A stretch of 64,000 nucleotides of DNA from VRUE01 sp963727465 (GCA_963727465.1 CAVSGL010000006.1:62001-126000); one strand, 5' to 3'; shown: positions 31,956-41,480, counted from the stretch's first letter. Notes: generated from the sequence alone by a model not told the origin. A program made the numbers and translations.

Positions 31956-33248
31956 ATGTCGTGGCGAACGCGCTGGCGCATCTACGAGTACGTCCGCAAC
32001 AGCCTCTGGATCGTGCCGGCGCTGTTCGCGGCGCTGGCGATCGCAATGGGGATCGTCCTTCCCGACGTCGACGAAAGCGTCAGCTCGACGATCGGCATCT
32101 CCTTCGGCGCCGAAGCCGGGCGCGGCGTCCTCGGCGCGCTCGCCGGCGGCATGATCACCTTCACCGGCTTCGTCTTCTCGATCCTGCTGCTCGCGGTCCA
32201 GTTCGGCTCCAGCCAGTTCTCGCCGCGGATGCTGCGCCGGTTCCTACGCGACCCGACGACCAAGGTCGCCCTCGGCATCTTCATGGCGACCTTCATCTAC
32301 GCGCTGCTGGTGCTGCGCACGGTCGGCACCGCCGCCGACCAGTCGTTCGTCCCCAGCAACTCGATCTCGGTCGCCCTGCTGCTGCTCCTGCTCAGCATGA
32401 TCATGTTCCTGCGCCTGATCAGCCGCACGACCCAGGGGCTGCGGGTGGCGGCCGTCCTGCAAGAGCTCGGCCGCGACGCCCGCGAGGCGATCGACCGCGT
32501 CTACCCCGAGCCGGCCGGCGAGGACGAGGGCGCCCCGCCGCCTCTGCCCCGCTCGCAGCCCCGGGCCGTCCTGCACCGGGGCGAGCCCGGAGTCCTACAG
32601 AGCGTCGACACGCGCGGCCTGGTCGCGCGCGCGGCCGAGGCCGAATGCGTGATCGAGCTCGTGCCGCGGGTCGGCGACCTGCTGGCCCGCGACGCGCCGA
32701 TGTTCCGCATCCACGGCGGCGGCGCGGTCGATGACGAGTGGCTGCAGGGCACTGTCGCCGTCGGCGACGAGCGCACGCTGCGCCAGGACCCCGCCTTCGC
32801 CTTCCGGCTGATGGCCGACATCTCGGCCAAGGCGCTCTCGCCGGGCGTCAACGACCCGACCACGGCGACCCAGGCGCTGGACCAGATCGAGCTGCTACTG
32901 CGCCAGATCGGCGCCAGGCGGCTCGAGCCAGGAGTCGGTCGCGACGAGGCCGGCGCCGTCCGCTTCGTCTATCCGGTCCCCTCCTGGGAGGACTTCCTCA
33001 CCCTCGCCCTGGACGAGACGCGGCAGTTCGGCGAGGGCTCGGTTCAGGTGACCCGGCGGCTGCGGGCGCTGCTCGAAGACCTGCGCGACGCGGTCCCCGC
33101 GCAGCGACGCCCGGCGGTCGAGGCCGAGCTGCGACTGCTCGACGCCTCCGCTGACCGGGCATTCACCAACCACGGCGACCGGCTTTCCGCGGCGGCCCGC
33201 GACCGCCAGGGCCTCGGCTCGGCGGGCGGCGCCAGGAAAGCCCACTAG
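31956..33248 (+). CDS. DUF2254 membrane protein
   Basis: 430 residues. Four N-terminal membrane segments (about 18-36, 56-80, 105-125, 138-155) are followed by a soluble domain. The conserved DUF2254 block is 'DPAFAFRLMADISAKALSPGVNDPTTATQALDQIELLL'. The function of the family is unknown. A 51-bp identical copy of the DNA for that block appears at 43526-43576. Confidence 0.88.
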   Translation: MSWRTRWRIYEYVRNSLWIVPALFAALAIAMGIVLPDVDESVSSTIGISFGAEAGRGVLGALAGGMITFTGFVFSILLLAVQFGSSQFSPRMLRRFLRDPTTKVALGIFMATFIYALLVLRTVGTAADQSFVPSNSISVALLLLLLSMIMFLRLISRTTQGLRVAAVLQELGRDAREAIDRVYPEPAGEDEGAPPPLPRSQPRAVLHRGEPGVLQSVDTRGLVARAAEAECVIELVPRVGDLLARDAPMFRIHGGGAVDDEWLQGTVAVGDERTLRQDPAFAFRLMADISAKALSPGVNDPTTATQALDQIELLLRQIGARRLEPGVGRDEAGAVRFVYPVPSWEDFLTLALDETRQFGEGSVQVTRRLRALLEDLRDAVPAQRRPAVEAELRLLDASADRAFTNHGDRLSAAARDRQGLGSAGGARKAH

Positions 33249-33280
33249 CGCAGGAACCCGCGCAAGGGCGATCACCGAAC

Positions 33281-34165
33281 ATGCCGGAGCCCAGCCCCAA
33301 CCCGACGATCGACCTGATCGACCTGCCCGGCGGCGTCTTCACGATGGGCACCGACGGCGGCTACGGCTACCCGGCCGACGGCGAGGGACCCGCGCACGAG
33401 GTCGAGCTCTCGCCGTTCTCGATCGGGCGGGACGCGGTGACCAACGAGCAGTTCGCCCGCTTCGTCGCCGCGACCGGCCACCGGACGGAGGCCGAGGAGT
33501 TCGGCTGGTCGTTCGTCTTCGGTGGCCTCCTGCCCGGCGACTTCCCGCCGACCCGGTCCGTCGCCGCGGCACCCTGGTGGCGCCAGGTCGAGGGCGCCGA
33601 CTGGGCCCACCCGGAGGGCCCGCAGAGCGGCTGGGAGGATCGCCCCGACCATCCCGTCGTCCACGTCTCCTGGAACGACGCGCAAGCCTTCTGCGCTTGG
33701 AGCGGCGCCCGCCTGCCGAGCGAGGCGGAGTGGGAGTACGGCGCCCGCGGCGGGCTGACCGGGCAGCGCTTCCCCTGGGGCGAAGAGCTGGAACCCGGCG
33801 GCGAGCACCGGATGAACGTCTTCCAGGGAACCTTCCCGGGCGGCAACACCTGCGCCGACGGCTACGCCGGGACCGCTCCGGTCGGCAGCTTCCCGCCCAA
33901 CGGCTACGGCCTGCACGAGGTGACCGGGAACGTCTGGGAATGGACCGCCGACTGGTTCGACCCCGGCTACTACGCCCGCAGCCCGCGCCGCGACCCGCCC
34001 GGCCCCGAGCGCGGCGAGCTGCGGGTGCAGCGCGGCGGCTCCTACCTCTGCCACGCCTCCTACTGCAACCGCTACCGAGTCGACTCGCGCAGCGCCAACG
34101 AGCCCGGCTCCTCAACCGGCAACCTCGGCTTCCGCGTCGCGCGGGACCTCGGCGACGCGACCTGA
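33281..34165 (+). CDS. Formylglycine-generating enzyme (sulfatase-modifying factor)
   Basis: 294 residues. 'LPGGVFTMGTDGGYGYPADGEGPAHEVELSPFSIGRDAVTNEQFARFVAATGH' and 'GNVWEWTADWFDPGYY' mark the FGE-sulfatase fold. The catalytic pair of true FGEs is present in 'QRGGSYLCHASYCNRYRVDSRS' (two cysteines five apart), so this is not a cysteine-less relative. It would oxidise the Cys of CxPxR in sulfatases to formylglycine using copper and O2. The convergent neighbour is such a sulfatase. Confidence 0.92.
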   Translation: MPEPSPNPTIDLIDLPGGVFTMGTDGGYGYPADGEGPAHEVELSPFSIGRDAVTNEQFARFVAATGHRTEAEEFGWSFVFGGLLPGDFPPTRSVAAAPWWRQVEGADWAHPEGPQSGWEDRPDHPVVHVSWNDAQAFCAWSGARLPSEAEWEYGARGGLTGQRFPWGEELEPGGEHRMNVFQGTFPGGNTCADGYAGTAPVGSFPPNGYGLHEVTGNVWEWTADWFDPGYYARSPRRDPPGPERGELRVQRGGSYLCHASYCNRYRVDSRSANEPGSSTGNLGFRVARDLGDAT

Positions 34166-34175
34166 CGGGCGGCGC

Positions 34176-36557
34176 TCAGTCGAGCATGAACCAGCCGCGC
34201 ACCTCCGCCTCGTGGTCGACGAAGCGCTTGCCGGAGACGTCGACCACGGCCTTCTCGATCGTGCCCCCGCGGAAGCGGAAGGGCGCGGTGTAGTCCGGGG
34301 TGACGGGAGAGGCGCTGTCGCGCCCGACGCAGATGCCGTCGCCGACCAGGCAGAAGGCGCCCGGCTGGGTGACGATCTCCTCGCCGCCGACGCGCTCGCC
34401 GTCAGCGTAGAGGTCGAGCGCCCCGACGAACCCCGGCATGGCCGGATCCTCGCTTTTTCCCTTGACCGCGAAGTCGGCGGTGAAGACGTGGGAACCAGGC
34501 TCGATCTCCCCGTCGGCGACGATCTCCTGCAGGTTCGTGCCGACCCAGTTGAACGTGTAGCGGAGCCGGCCGTCCTTGACGTAGAGGGTGTGGCCGCCGG
34601 CGACGCCGCCATGGGCGAAGAGCACGCCCTCGGCGTCGGCCGAGTCGATCTTCACGCCGACGGCGATCGTGTAGGAGCGGCCGTTGATCCGGGCGCCCCC
34701 CGCCTCCGGCACGTCGGCGGTGTCCGGGTAGTACTCGTAGCGCTCGCGCGGCGGGGCCGCCTGCGGGCGCTCGGCGAGCACCTGTTCGAGCGCCGTGCGG
34801 TCGTCGAGCGGCAGGCCGTTGTAGATCCCGGCGTAGTAGTGCCAGAGGTGCTTCAGCCGCTCGAGGCGCTCGGGCTCCTCGGCAGCGAGGTTCTTCGCCT
34901 GGGCCCGGTCGCGGTCGAGGTGGTAGAGCTCCCACTCGTCCTGCTCGTAGTTGCCCCAGCCGCTGAGCGGCGGGTGGACGGTGCAGGCGAGCCAGCCGCT
35001 GTCATAGATCGACCGCTGTCCCAGCATCGCGTAGAACTGCGTCCGCTTGCCGGGCGCCTCGGCGTCGGCGAGCGAGGCGGCGAAGCTCTCCCCCTCGATC
35101 GGGCTCTGCCGGTACCCGTTGATCTCGGCGGGCGGCTCGATCCCGAGCAGCTCGTAGATCGTCGGCACGACGTCGACGGCGTGGACGTACTGCTGGCGCG
35201 GATCGCTCTGCGGCTCGATCTTCGCCGGCCATGAGACCAGGCACATGTCGGCGACCCCGCCCTCGTAGCCGGCCCAGCGCTTCCAGTACGGGAACGGGGT
35301 GTCGAAGGCCCAGGCCCAGCCGGTGTTGTAGTGGTTGTAGGAGGCGGGGCTGCCGAGCTCGTCGATGTGCGGCAGGGTCTGCTCGGTCGAGTCCGGGACC
35401 CCGTTGAAGAACCGCCACTCGTTGAAGGATCCGTTCGGACCGCCCTCTCCGCTGGCGCCGTTGTCGGAGACGACGACGACCAGCGTGTTGTCGAGCTGGC
35501 CGGACTCCTCGAGGTGGTCGAGCACCCGGCCGAGCTGGTCGTCGGTGTAGGAGACGTAGCCGGCGAAGACCTCGGCCATGCGACAGAAGAGCCGCTGCTC
35601 GTCGGCGCTCAACGAGTCCCAGGGCCGGACGGTGTCGAGGCCGGGCCAGGGCTTGCCGTCGGGGCCGGTCCGCCCGGGCTCGCCGTGCGGGTTGATCGGC
35701 GAGAGCTCGGTCCCCTCCGGGAGCAGGCCCATCTCCTTCTGCCGCGCGAGAATTTCCTCGCGGATCGCCTCGTAGCCCTGGTCGAATTTCCCCTTGTATT
35801 TGTCGGCCCACTCGGCGAAGACATGGTGGGGCGCGTGGCCGGCCTGCGAGGCCAGATACATGAAGAACGGCTTCTCGGGGTCGATCGCCTTCGCGTCGCG
35901 AATGAACTCGATCGCCCGGTCGGAGAGGTCCTTGGAAAGGTGGTAGCCCTGCTCCGGCGTCGCAGGCGGATCGATCTGGTGGTTGTCGTAGACGAGGTCC
36001 GGGTACCAGCTGTTCGACTCGCCGCCGAGGAAGCCGTAGAAGCGCTCGAAGCCGCGCCCGAGCGGCCAGCGGCCCTTGTAGGAGGCCATCGTCGCCTCCT
36101 CGCCCGGCGTCAGGTGCCACTTCCCCACGCAGTAGGTGTTGTAGCCGCGTTCCCCCAGCACCTCGGAGATGAACCCGTTCTCGAACGGGATCCGGGTGGA
36201 GATCCCGGGGAAGCCGGAGCTGAACTCGGCGATCGTCGCCATCCCGTTCGAGGTGGCGTTGCGCCCGGTCAGCAGCGAGGAGCGCGTCGGCGAGCAGAGC
36301 GCCGTGGTGTGGAAGTTGGCGTAGCGGACCCCCCGCTCCGCGATCCGTCGCATGTTCGGCGTCTCGACCGGTCCGCCGAATACGTCCATCGTGCCGTAGC
36401 CGATGTCGTCCCAGGCGAGCAGCAGCACGTTCGGCGCCCCGTCGGGCGCCCGCGGCGGCAGGTATGGCGACCAGTCGGGCTCGGAGTCGCGGATGTCGAC
36501 GTCGATCCTGGGGCCGGCGCTCGGCCGGTTGCCGGTGTCCTGCTCAGGGGTGGGCAC
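34176..36557 (-). CDS. Arylsulfatase-type sulfatase (CSPTR)
   Basis: 793 residues, GTG start with AAAGGA upstream. Metal and active-site blocks are 'NVLLLAWDDIGYGTMDVFGG', the formylglycine motif 'TTALCSPTRSSLLTGRN', 'YCVGKWHL', 'FFMYLASQAGHAPHH' and 'TLVVVVSDNGASGEGG'. The C-terminal about 200 residues are a concanavalin-like beta domain ('RINGRSYTIAVGVKIDSADAEGVLFAHGGVAGGHTLYVKDGRLRYTFNW'). There is no signal peptide, so it is probably cytoplasmic. Its Cys would be activated by the neighbouring FGE. The gene has the CGAAATCACCCG motif upstream. Confidence 0.93.
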   Translation of the reverse strand: MPTPEQDTGNRPSAGPRIDVDIRDSEPDWSPYLPPRAPDGAPNVLLLAWDDIGYGTMDVFGGPVETPNMRRIAERGVRYANFHTTALCSPTRSSLLTGRNATSNGMATIAEFSSGFPGISTRIPFENGFISEVLGERGYNTYCVGKWHLTPGEEATMASYKGRWPLGRGFERFYGFLGGESNSWYPDLVYDNHQIDPPATPEQGYHLSKDLSDRAIEFIRDAKAIDPEKPFFMYLASQAGHAPHHVFAEWADKYKGKFDQGYEAIREEILARQKEMGLLPEGTELSPINPHGEPGRTGPDGKPWPGLDTVRPWDSLSADEQRLFCRMAEVFAGYVSYTDDQLGRVLDHLEESGQLDNTLVVVVSDNGASGEGGPNGSFNEWRFFNGVPDSTEQTLPHIDELGSPASYNHYNTGWAWAFDTPFPYWKRWAGYEGGVADMCLVSWPAKIEPQSDPRQQYVHAVDVVPTIYELLGIEPPAEINGYRQSPIEGESFAASLADAEAPGKRTQFYAMLGQRSIYDSGWLACTVHPPLSGWGNYEQDEWELYHLDRDRAQAKNLAAEEPERLERLKHLWHYYAGIYNGLPLDDRTALEQVLAERPQAAPPRERYEYYPDTADVPEAGGARINGRSYTIAVGVKIDSADAEGVLFAHGGVAGGHTLYVKDGRLRYTFNWVGTNLQEIVADGEIEPGSHVFTADFAVKGKSEDPAMPGFVGALDLYADGERVGGEEIVTQPGAFCLVGDGICVGRDSASPVTPDYTAPFRFRGGTIEKAVVDVSGKRFVDHEAEVRGWFMLD

Positions 36558-36622
36558 GAAGCGCGGTCCTTTCGTCTCGGGAGTCGAGTGGCGATCTTGG
36601 ATCGAGAACCGCCGGACGACCT

Positions 36623-36643
36623 CATCCCGATCGGGTGATTTCG
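36623..36643 (-). promoter_or_regulatory. CGAAATCACCCGATCGGGATG motif upstream of the sulfatase
   Basis: Read on the minus strand: CGAAATCACCCGATCGGGAT+G, 66 bp before the sulfatase GTG and between it and the DUF1269-like gene. The same core recurs at 39361 and 41481. It contains a CCCGATCGGG palindrome. Likely a binding site for a shared regulator. Confidence 0.55.
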
Positions 36644-36677
36644 CCTCGGCCGGCCGGCCGTTCGGTTCCGGCGGCGC

Positions 36678-37073
36678 TCATGGATCGGCGATCTCGCAGC
36701 TCACGACCTCGCCGCCGAAGTGACTGAGGGCGTCGAGCGCCCGCCCCCGCAGCGCCGGAGAGAGAGCGAGCAGCAGCGCCGAGGTCCCAGGGCGCAGCCG
36801 GGCCTCGAGGCTGGCGCGAAATCCGTCCTCGATGCTCGTGGTCTCCTCGCCGCCCGCCAGCATCCCGAGCAGATCGCTCCAGTAACCGCTCCACTGCGAC
36901 CCGGGGCCGGGCCGGCGGCTGGTCGTCAGCCGGCAGCGGCCATCGTGCCCGCAGATCACCACCGAGCTCGCGTCGGGATCGACGCTGAGCTCGTCCGCGC
37001 AGCGGACGACTTCCTCGGCGGCCCTGACGGCCAGATCTTCGTCGGCGTAGGTGATCGCTATGAGCTCCAGCAT
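36678..37073 (-). CDS. DUF1269-like protein
   Basis: 131 residues: 'MLELIAITYADEDLAVRAAEEVVRCADELSVDPDASSVVICGHDGRCRLTTSRRPG...WSDLLGMLAGGEETTSIEDGFRASLEARLRPGTSALLLALSPALRGRALDALSHFGGEVVSCEI'. The order of strand, 'DASSVVICGHDGRCRLTT', glycine-rich region and 'G(T/S)SALLLAL' is that of DUF1269 proteins, whose function is unknown. It lies between the LuxR regulator and the sulfatase on the same strand. Confidence 0.65.
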   Translation of the reverse strand: MLELIAITYADEDLAVRAAEEVVRCADELSVDPDASSVVICGHDGRCRLTTSRRPGPGSQWSGYWSDLLGMLAGGEETTSIEDGFRASLEARLRPGTSALLLALSPALRGRALDALSHFGGEVVSCEIADP

Positions 37074-37165
37074 CTATGCGCTTCCTCAGATGAGGCGACT
37101 GCGACGACGATACGAGCGCTCCCCGCCGGCCGCATCGTCCGAAAGGGGTGAATCGGCCCCGGGGG

Positions 37166-39346
37166 TCAGGAAACGCGGGCGGGCGGGACCGGATCGTCCT
37201 CCAACAGCCCCACCCCTCGCGCCCGCACGATCGCCTCCTGGCGTGAGGAGGCGCCGAGCTTGCGGTAGATGCTGCGGACGTGGGTCTTCACCGTGTTCGG
37301 CGAGAGGTGCACCGCGGTGGCGATCTGCGGGAAGGAGAGGTGGCTGGGCAGGAACTGGACGATCCGCAGCTCGGCCGCCGTCAGCTGCTCTCCCGGCGGT
37401 TCGGCGCCGCCGCGCAGAGTGGACTCGAGCTCGTCGCGCCAGCGCCATAGGGCCGGTCCGTCGGGGGCCTCGGCGAGCTTGCCGGAGGCTTCGTCGAGCA
37501 GGCCCCGGGCGGCGTCCCGGTCCCCGAGTCGCACCGAGGCCCGAGCCAGCGTCAGCATCGTCTCGATCTCGAACCAGGCGACGAAGTCGTCGAGCTCGCC
37601 GAGCCGGCGACGGCCGGCGAGCAGGTCGGCGCCGGCGGCATCGGTCGCCCCACGGCGCGCCCGCACATGGGCGGAGGTGGCGAAGGCGAGGGCGATCATC
37701 GGGTACTCGCCCAGCCCGTAGCGGTCGACCTGCCCGCGCGCCCGCAGCGCCTCCCGCTCGGCGGCCTGCCAGTCCCCGCGCTCGGCGTGGAGCAGGGCGA
37801 GCTGCGCCAGGCACAGGCACTGGACGTTGGGTGCGCCCACCGAGCCCCGCCTGGCCCCCTCGAGCAGTCGCTCGCGCGCCGACTCGAGGTCGCCCTGGAG
37901 ATGCATGCCGACGCCGTCGATCAGGCAGCAGAGGGTCCGCCACGGGTCGTCCTCGCCGAACAACGGCTCGACCGCATCGATCGACGCCCTCATCGCGGCG
38001 ATCCCGCCCCGGGCCAGGGTCGCCTCGACGATCCGCACGCCGGCCTGCGGCGAGGTCCGCGACGCGGGCTCGGGCTCGGGCTCGGCAGCCAGGCGGTGCT
38101 TGGCCACCGCGACCCAGTGCTCCGCCTCAGGACCCCGCCCGAGCGTCAGCTGGGTCACCGCTTCGCTCAGGCTGAGACCGGGGCTGGCGCGAACGGCCGG
38201 CTCGCCGAGCCGCTGTAGCCAGGCGGCCACCGTCGCCAGCCTGCCACGGCTGAGATAGGTCGGAACCGCGGTCCAGAGCAGCTCTCCAGCCCGGTCGGGA
38301 GCGGCCGCCTCGACCGCGTGCTGAATCGCCTGGTCCCAGTCGCCCTGGGCCCGCCACCACTCCGACGCCCGCAGGTGCATTTCCCGCTCGACCTGCGGTT
38401 CGGACCGATGCAGGTCGGAGCGGAGCATCTCGCGCAGCAGCGGGTGAAAGCGGAACCATGTGTTCGTCCGGTCGAGCGGGATCAGCAGCATGTTGGAGCG
38501 AGCGAGGTCGAGCAGCGTCGAGGCCGAGCCCTCACGCTCCAGCATCGCGTCGCAGAGCTCGCCGCTCATCCGCTCGAGCGCCGAGACGCGCCGCAGGAAC
38601 CGCAGTCGCCGGCCCGACGCCGGCTGTAGAAACTCCTCCTGTAGGTAGTCGGCGACGATCCGGTCGTCGCCGGCGAACCTGGCCAGCGCCCGGTCGAGGT
38701 CCGAGGACTCGCTCAGCGCCAGGCCGGCGAGGTAAACGGCCGCGGGCCAGCCCTCGACCCGGCGCACGATCATGTCGAGCTGGCGCGGCGAGAGCTCCAG
38801 CCCGGTCGTGGCCAGCAGCGCGGCGCACTCGCCTTTCGTCATCGTCAGGTCCTCGCGGCGCAACTCGGTCAGGCGACCGCTCGCCCGCAGCCTGCCGAGC
38901 CTCAAGGGCGGTTCCACCCGGCTCGCGATCGCGAGCTGCGAGCCGGCGGGCATGCCCCGCACGAGCGCCGCGACCACCGCCTGGGAGCGCGGCGATTCCA
39001 GCCGCTCCAGCTCGTCGAGGACCAGCAGGAACGGCTCTCGCGACTCCAGCTCGGCGAGCAGCCGGGGCACGACGACGTTCTCGATCTCGGGCTGCGGCGC
39101 CCGCAGCGAGTCGAAGACCTCCGCCGAGACCGGCTCAGACTCGTGCAGGGCTTCGGCGATCGAACGGACCAGCACGGCGGGGTCGTTCTCGCGGTCCGAG
39201 AGCAGCACGGTGTGCGCGCCGCGCCGCTCGGATGCGGCGAGCTGCTCGAGCAGGACCGTCTTGCCGTAGCCCGACGGGGCGCGGAGGATCAGCGTCTTCG
39301 CCGGGTCCTCCTGGAGGCGATCGAGCAGCCGGCGCCTGGTGACCAT
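37166..39346 (-). CDS. MalT/LAL-type LuxR-family transcriptional regulator
   Basis: 726 residues. An N-terminal ATPase with Walker A 'LRAPSGYGKTVLLEQL', Walker B 'PFLLVLDELERLES' and 'GSQLAIASRVEPPL', then a long TPR-like helical region, then a C-terminal LuxR HTH 'LTAAELRIVQFLPSHLSFPQIATAVHLSPNTVKTHVRSIYRKLGASSRQEAI'. The signal sensed is unknown. It is divergent from the glutamate decarboxylase gene with the CGAAATCACCCG motif between them, so it is the obvious candidate for binding that motif. Confidence 0.9.
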   Translation of the reverse strand: MVTRRRLLDRLQEDPAKTLILRAPSGYGKTVLLEQLAASERRGAHTVLLSDRENDPAVLVRSIAEALHESEPVSAEVFDSLRAPQPEIENVVVPRLLAELESREPFLLVLDELERLESPRSQAVVAALVRGMPAGSQLAIASRVEPPLRLGRLRASGRLTELRREDLTMTKGECAALLATTGLELSPRQLDMIVRRVEGWPAAVYLAGLALSESSDLDRALARFAGDDRIVADYLQEEFLQPASGRRLRFLRRVSALERMSGELCDAMLEREGSASTLLDLARSNMLLIPLDRTNTWFRFHPLLREMLRSDLHRSEPQVEREMHLRASEWWRAQGDWDQAIQHAVEAAAPDRAGELLWTAVPTYLSRGRLATVAAWLQRLGEPAVRASPGLSLSEAVTQLTLGRGPEAEHWVAVAKHRLAAEPEPEPASRTSPQAGVRIVEATLARGGIAAMRASIDAVEPLFGEDDPWRTLCCLIDGVGMHLQGDLESARERLLEGARRGSVGAPNVQCLCLAQLALLHAERGDWQAAEREALRARGQVDRYGLGEYPMIALAFATSAHVRARRGATDAAGADLLAGRRRLGELDDFVAWFEIETMLTLARASVRLGDRDAARGLLDEASGKLAEAPDGPALWRWRDELESTLRGGAEPPGEQLTAAELRIVQFLPSHLSFPQIATAVHLSPNTVKTHVRSIYRKLGASSRQEAIVRARGVGLLEDDPVPPARVS

Positions 39347-39360
39347 TTCGCCATGTTGAC

Positions 39361-39384
39361 CGAAATCACCCGCATCGGGCGATG
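39361..39384. promoter_or_regulatory. CGAAATCACCCG motif between luxR-type gene and glutamate decarboxylase
   Basis: CGAAATCACCCGCATCGGGC+GATG lies 14 bp before the LuxR start (divergent) and 35 bp before the decarboxylase ATG, so one site could control both. It contains the inverted repeat CCCGCATCGGG, and CGCATCG...CGATGCG. Confidence 0.6.
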
Positions 39385-39418
39385 CGGGAGGCCGAATCGC
39401 CGCCTAGCCTCGCCGCCG

Positions 39419-40807
39419 ATGACCGATCCGCGCGACAGCCACGCCGCCGACGAGGGCGCCGCGAGCCTGTTCGGCAACAGGTTCATCACCGAGGAGATCC
39501 CCGAGGCGAGCTTCCCCGAAGGCGGGATGTCGGCCCAGGACGCGATGCGTCTGGTCGCCGAGGAGCTCGTGCTGGAGGGCGACCCGGCGCACAACCTCGC
39601 CTCCTTCGTCACCACCTGGATGGAGCCGGAGGCGCAGCGGATCATCGCCGCGAACCTGCACCGCAACTTCATCGACCACGCCGAGTACCCGCGCACGGCG
39701 GAGATCGAGAAGCGCTGCATCCGCATGCTCGCCGACCTCTTCAATGCGCCCGGGGAGACGACCGGAGCCCGCACGCAGGGATCCTCGGAGGCAATCATGC
39801 TCGGCGCCCTCTCGCTGAAGTGGAACTGGCGCAAGCGGCGCGAAGCGGAGGGCGGTGCGACCGACCGGCCCAACCTCGTCTTCGGCGGCGACGTGCACGT
39901 CGTCTGGGAGAAGTTCTGCCGCTACTTCGACGTCGAGCCGCGGATCGTCCCCCTGCGGGAGGACAAGTTCACGATCGGGCCCGAGGACGTGGAGCCCCAT
40001 CTCGACGAGAACACGATCGGCGTCGCGGCGGTGCTCGGCACCACCTTCACCGGCCACATGGACGACGTCCCCGGCATCGACCGCCTGCTGGTCGGCATCA
40101 AGAACGATCGCGGGCTCGACATCCCGCTGCACGTCGACGCCGCCAGCGGCGGCTTCGTCTGGCCCTTCCTCTACCCCGACACCGCCTGGGACTTCCGGCT
40201 CGAGCAGGTGCGCTCGATCAACGTCTCCGGCCATAAGTTCGGCCTCGTCTACCCCGGCATCGGCTGGCTGATCTTCCGCGAAACCGGCGACCTGGCGCGG
40301 GACCTCGTCTTCGAGGAGAACTACCTGGGCAAGACCGACGACACCTTCACCCTCAACTTCTCCACCGGCGCCGCAATGGTGCTCGCCCAGTACTACAACC
40401 TGGTCCGCTACGGGCGCAGCGGCTACGGCTACGTGATCGGGATGATGAAGCGGAACGCCCGCGCGCTCGCCGAGCAGCTCAGCGCCGGGGGCGAGTTCGA
40501 GCTGATCGGCCCCGACGAGGAGCAGCTGCCGCTGGTCGCCTTCCGCCTCGCCGAGGAGAGGCCCTACGACGAGTTCGACATCGCCTGGCAGCTCGCGGCC
40601 GAGCGCGGCTGGATGGTCCCCGCCTACACCCTGCCGCCCAACGCGCAGAAGGTGAAGCTGCTGCGCGCCCTGGTCAAGGAGACGCTCAGCCGCAGCCAGA
40701 TCGACGCCCTCGCCGACGACATCCGGCAGGCCTGCGCGACGCTCGAGAAGAAGGGCCCGGCGCACGAGTCCGAGCGCCGGCGGGTGAAGACCGGAACCGG
40801 TTACTGA
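39419..40807 (+). CDS. gadB: Glutamate decarboxylase (PLP-dependent)
   Basis: 462 residues. 'NRFITEEIPEASFPEGGMSAQDAMRLVAEELVLEGDPAHNLASFVTTWMEPEAQRII' is the typical Gad N-terminus. 'TQGSSEAIMLGALSLKWNWRKRR', 'PLHVDAASGGFVWPFLYP' and the PLP lysine in 'SINVSGHKFGLVYPGIGWLIFR' are all present. It converts glutamate to GABA with proton uptake, classically in acid resistance. There is no glutamate/GABA antiporter nearby. The gene is probably controlled by the divergent LuxR regulator. Confidence 0.94.
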   Translation: MTDPRDSHAADEGAASLFGNRFITEEIPEASFPEGGMSAQDAMRLVAEELVLEGDPAHNLASFVTTWMEPEAQRIIAANLHRNFIDHAEYPRTAEIEKRCIRMLADLFNAPGETTGARTQGSSEAIMLGALSLKWNWRKRREAEGGATDRPNLVFGGDVHVVWEKFCRYFDVEPRIVPLREDKFTIGPEDVEPHLDENTIGVAAVLGTTFTGHMDDVPGIDRLLVGIKNDRGLDIPLHVDAASGGFVWPFLYPDTAWDFRLEQVRSINVSGHKFGLVYPGIGWLIFRETGDLARDLVFEENYLGKTDDTFTLNFSTGAAMVLAQYYNLVRYGRSGYGYVIGMMKRNARALAEQLSAGGEFELIGPDEEQLPLVAFRLAEERPYDEFDIAWQLAAERGWMVPAYTLPPNAQKVKLLRALVKETLSRSQIDALADDIRQACATLEKKGPAHESERRRVKTGTGY

Positions 40808-40906
40808 GCGGAGCGCCCGACGCCGGCACGGCCGCTCAACTCGCTCGTCGCGCTGGCCTTCGCCGTCGGCGGCGGCCTCTTTGCCCTCGGCGCGGCGATC
40901 GCACAG

Positions 40907-41464
40907 GTGGGCTCAGGCGACGCCGCGACCAGCGCCTCGATCTACCTCGCCGGCGGCGCCTTCTTCAGCACGGGCGGCTATGGCTCGGTGCTACAGGCGG
41001 TCAACTTCCCTCCGGGCGCGGCGGCGGAGTCCGGAGGCGGCTGGCGCTGGTGGAGGTATGAGCCGACGCGCCCGGGATGGCTGGCGGCCTTCGTCCTCTT
41101 CGTCGGCACGCTCGCCTTCGCGATCAGCCTCGTCTCGGCTTTCATCGAAGGTCTCGACGCGCAGCAGACGAACCGCCTGATCTGGGCGCCGGAGATCACG
41201 GGCTGCGTGCTCTTCCTGCTCTCGGGCCACTTCGCCTTCGCTGCGCTCCGCCTCGCCGGGCGCCGTCCGCGGCTCGACGATCTCGCCTGGTGGGTCGCCG
41301 GCGTGAACCAGCTCGGCTCGGTCCTCTTCTTCCTCGCCGGCATGGCCGCGTTCACCCGGCCGCTGACCGACAGCATCGTCAACGTCGACCTGGCCAACTG
41401 GGGCACGTTCAGCGGCGCGGTCTGCTTCGCCCTCGGCGGGGTTCTCCAGGCCTTCGAGCGCTGA
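40907..41464 (+). CDS. Multi-pass membrane protein (5' end uncertain)
   Basis: 185 residues from the first GTG, with about four membrane helices ('WLAAFVLFVGTLAFAISLVSAFIEGL', 'EITGCVLFLLSGHFAFAALRLAG', 'WWVAGVNQLGSVLFFLAGMAAF', 'WGTFSGAVCFALGGVLQAF'). The same frame is open back to the gad stop and encodes one more hydrophobic helix ('LNSLVALAFAVGGGLFALGAAIAQ') with no ATG, GTG or TTG. The true start is therefore probably a rare codon within 40808-40906, or depends on the gad stop. Function unknown. Confidence 0.6.
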   Translation: MGSGDAATSASIYLAGGAFFSTGGYGSVLQAVNFPPGAAAESGGGWRWWRYEPTRPGWLAAFVLFVGTLAFAISLVSAFIEGLDAQQTNRLIWAPEITGCVLFLLSGHFAFAALRLAGRRPRLDDLAWWVAGVNQLGSVLFFLAGMAAFTRPLTDSIVNVDLANWGTFSGAVCFALGGVLQAFER

Positions 41465-41480
41465 CCGCTCGGCAAAAGCG

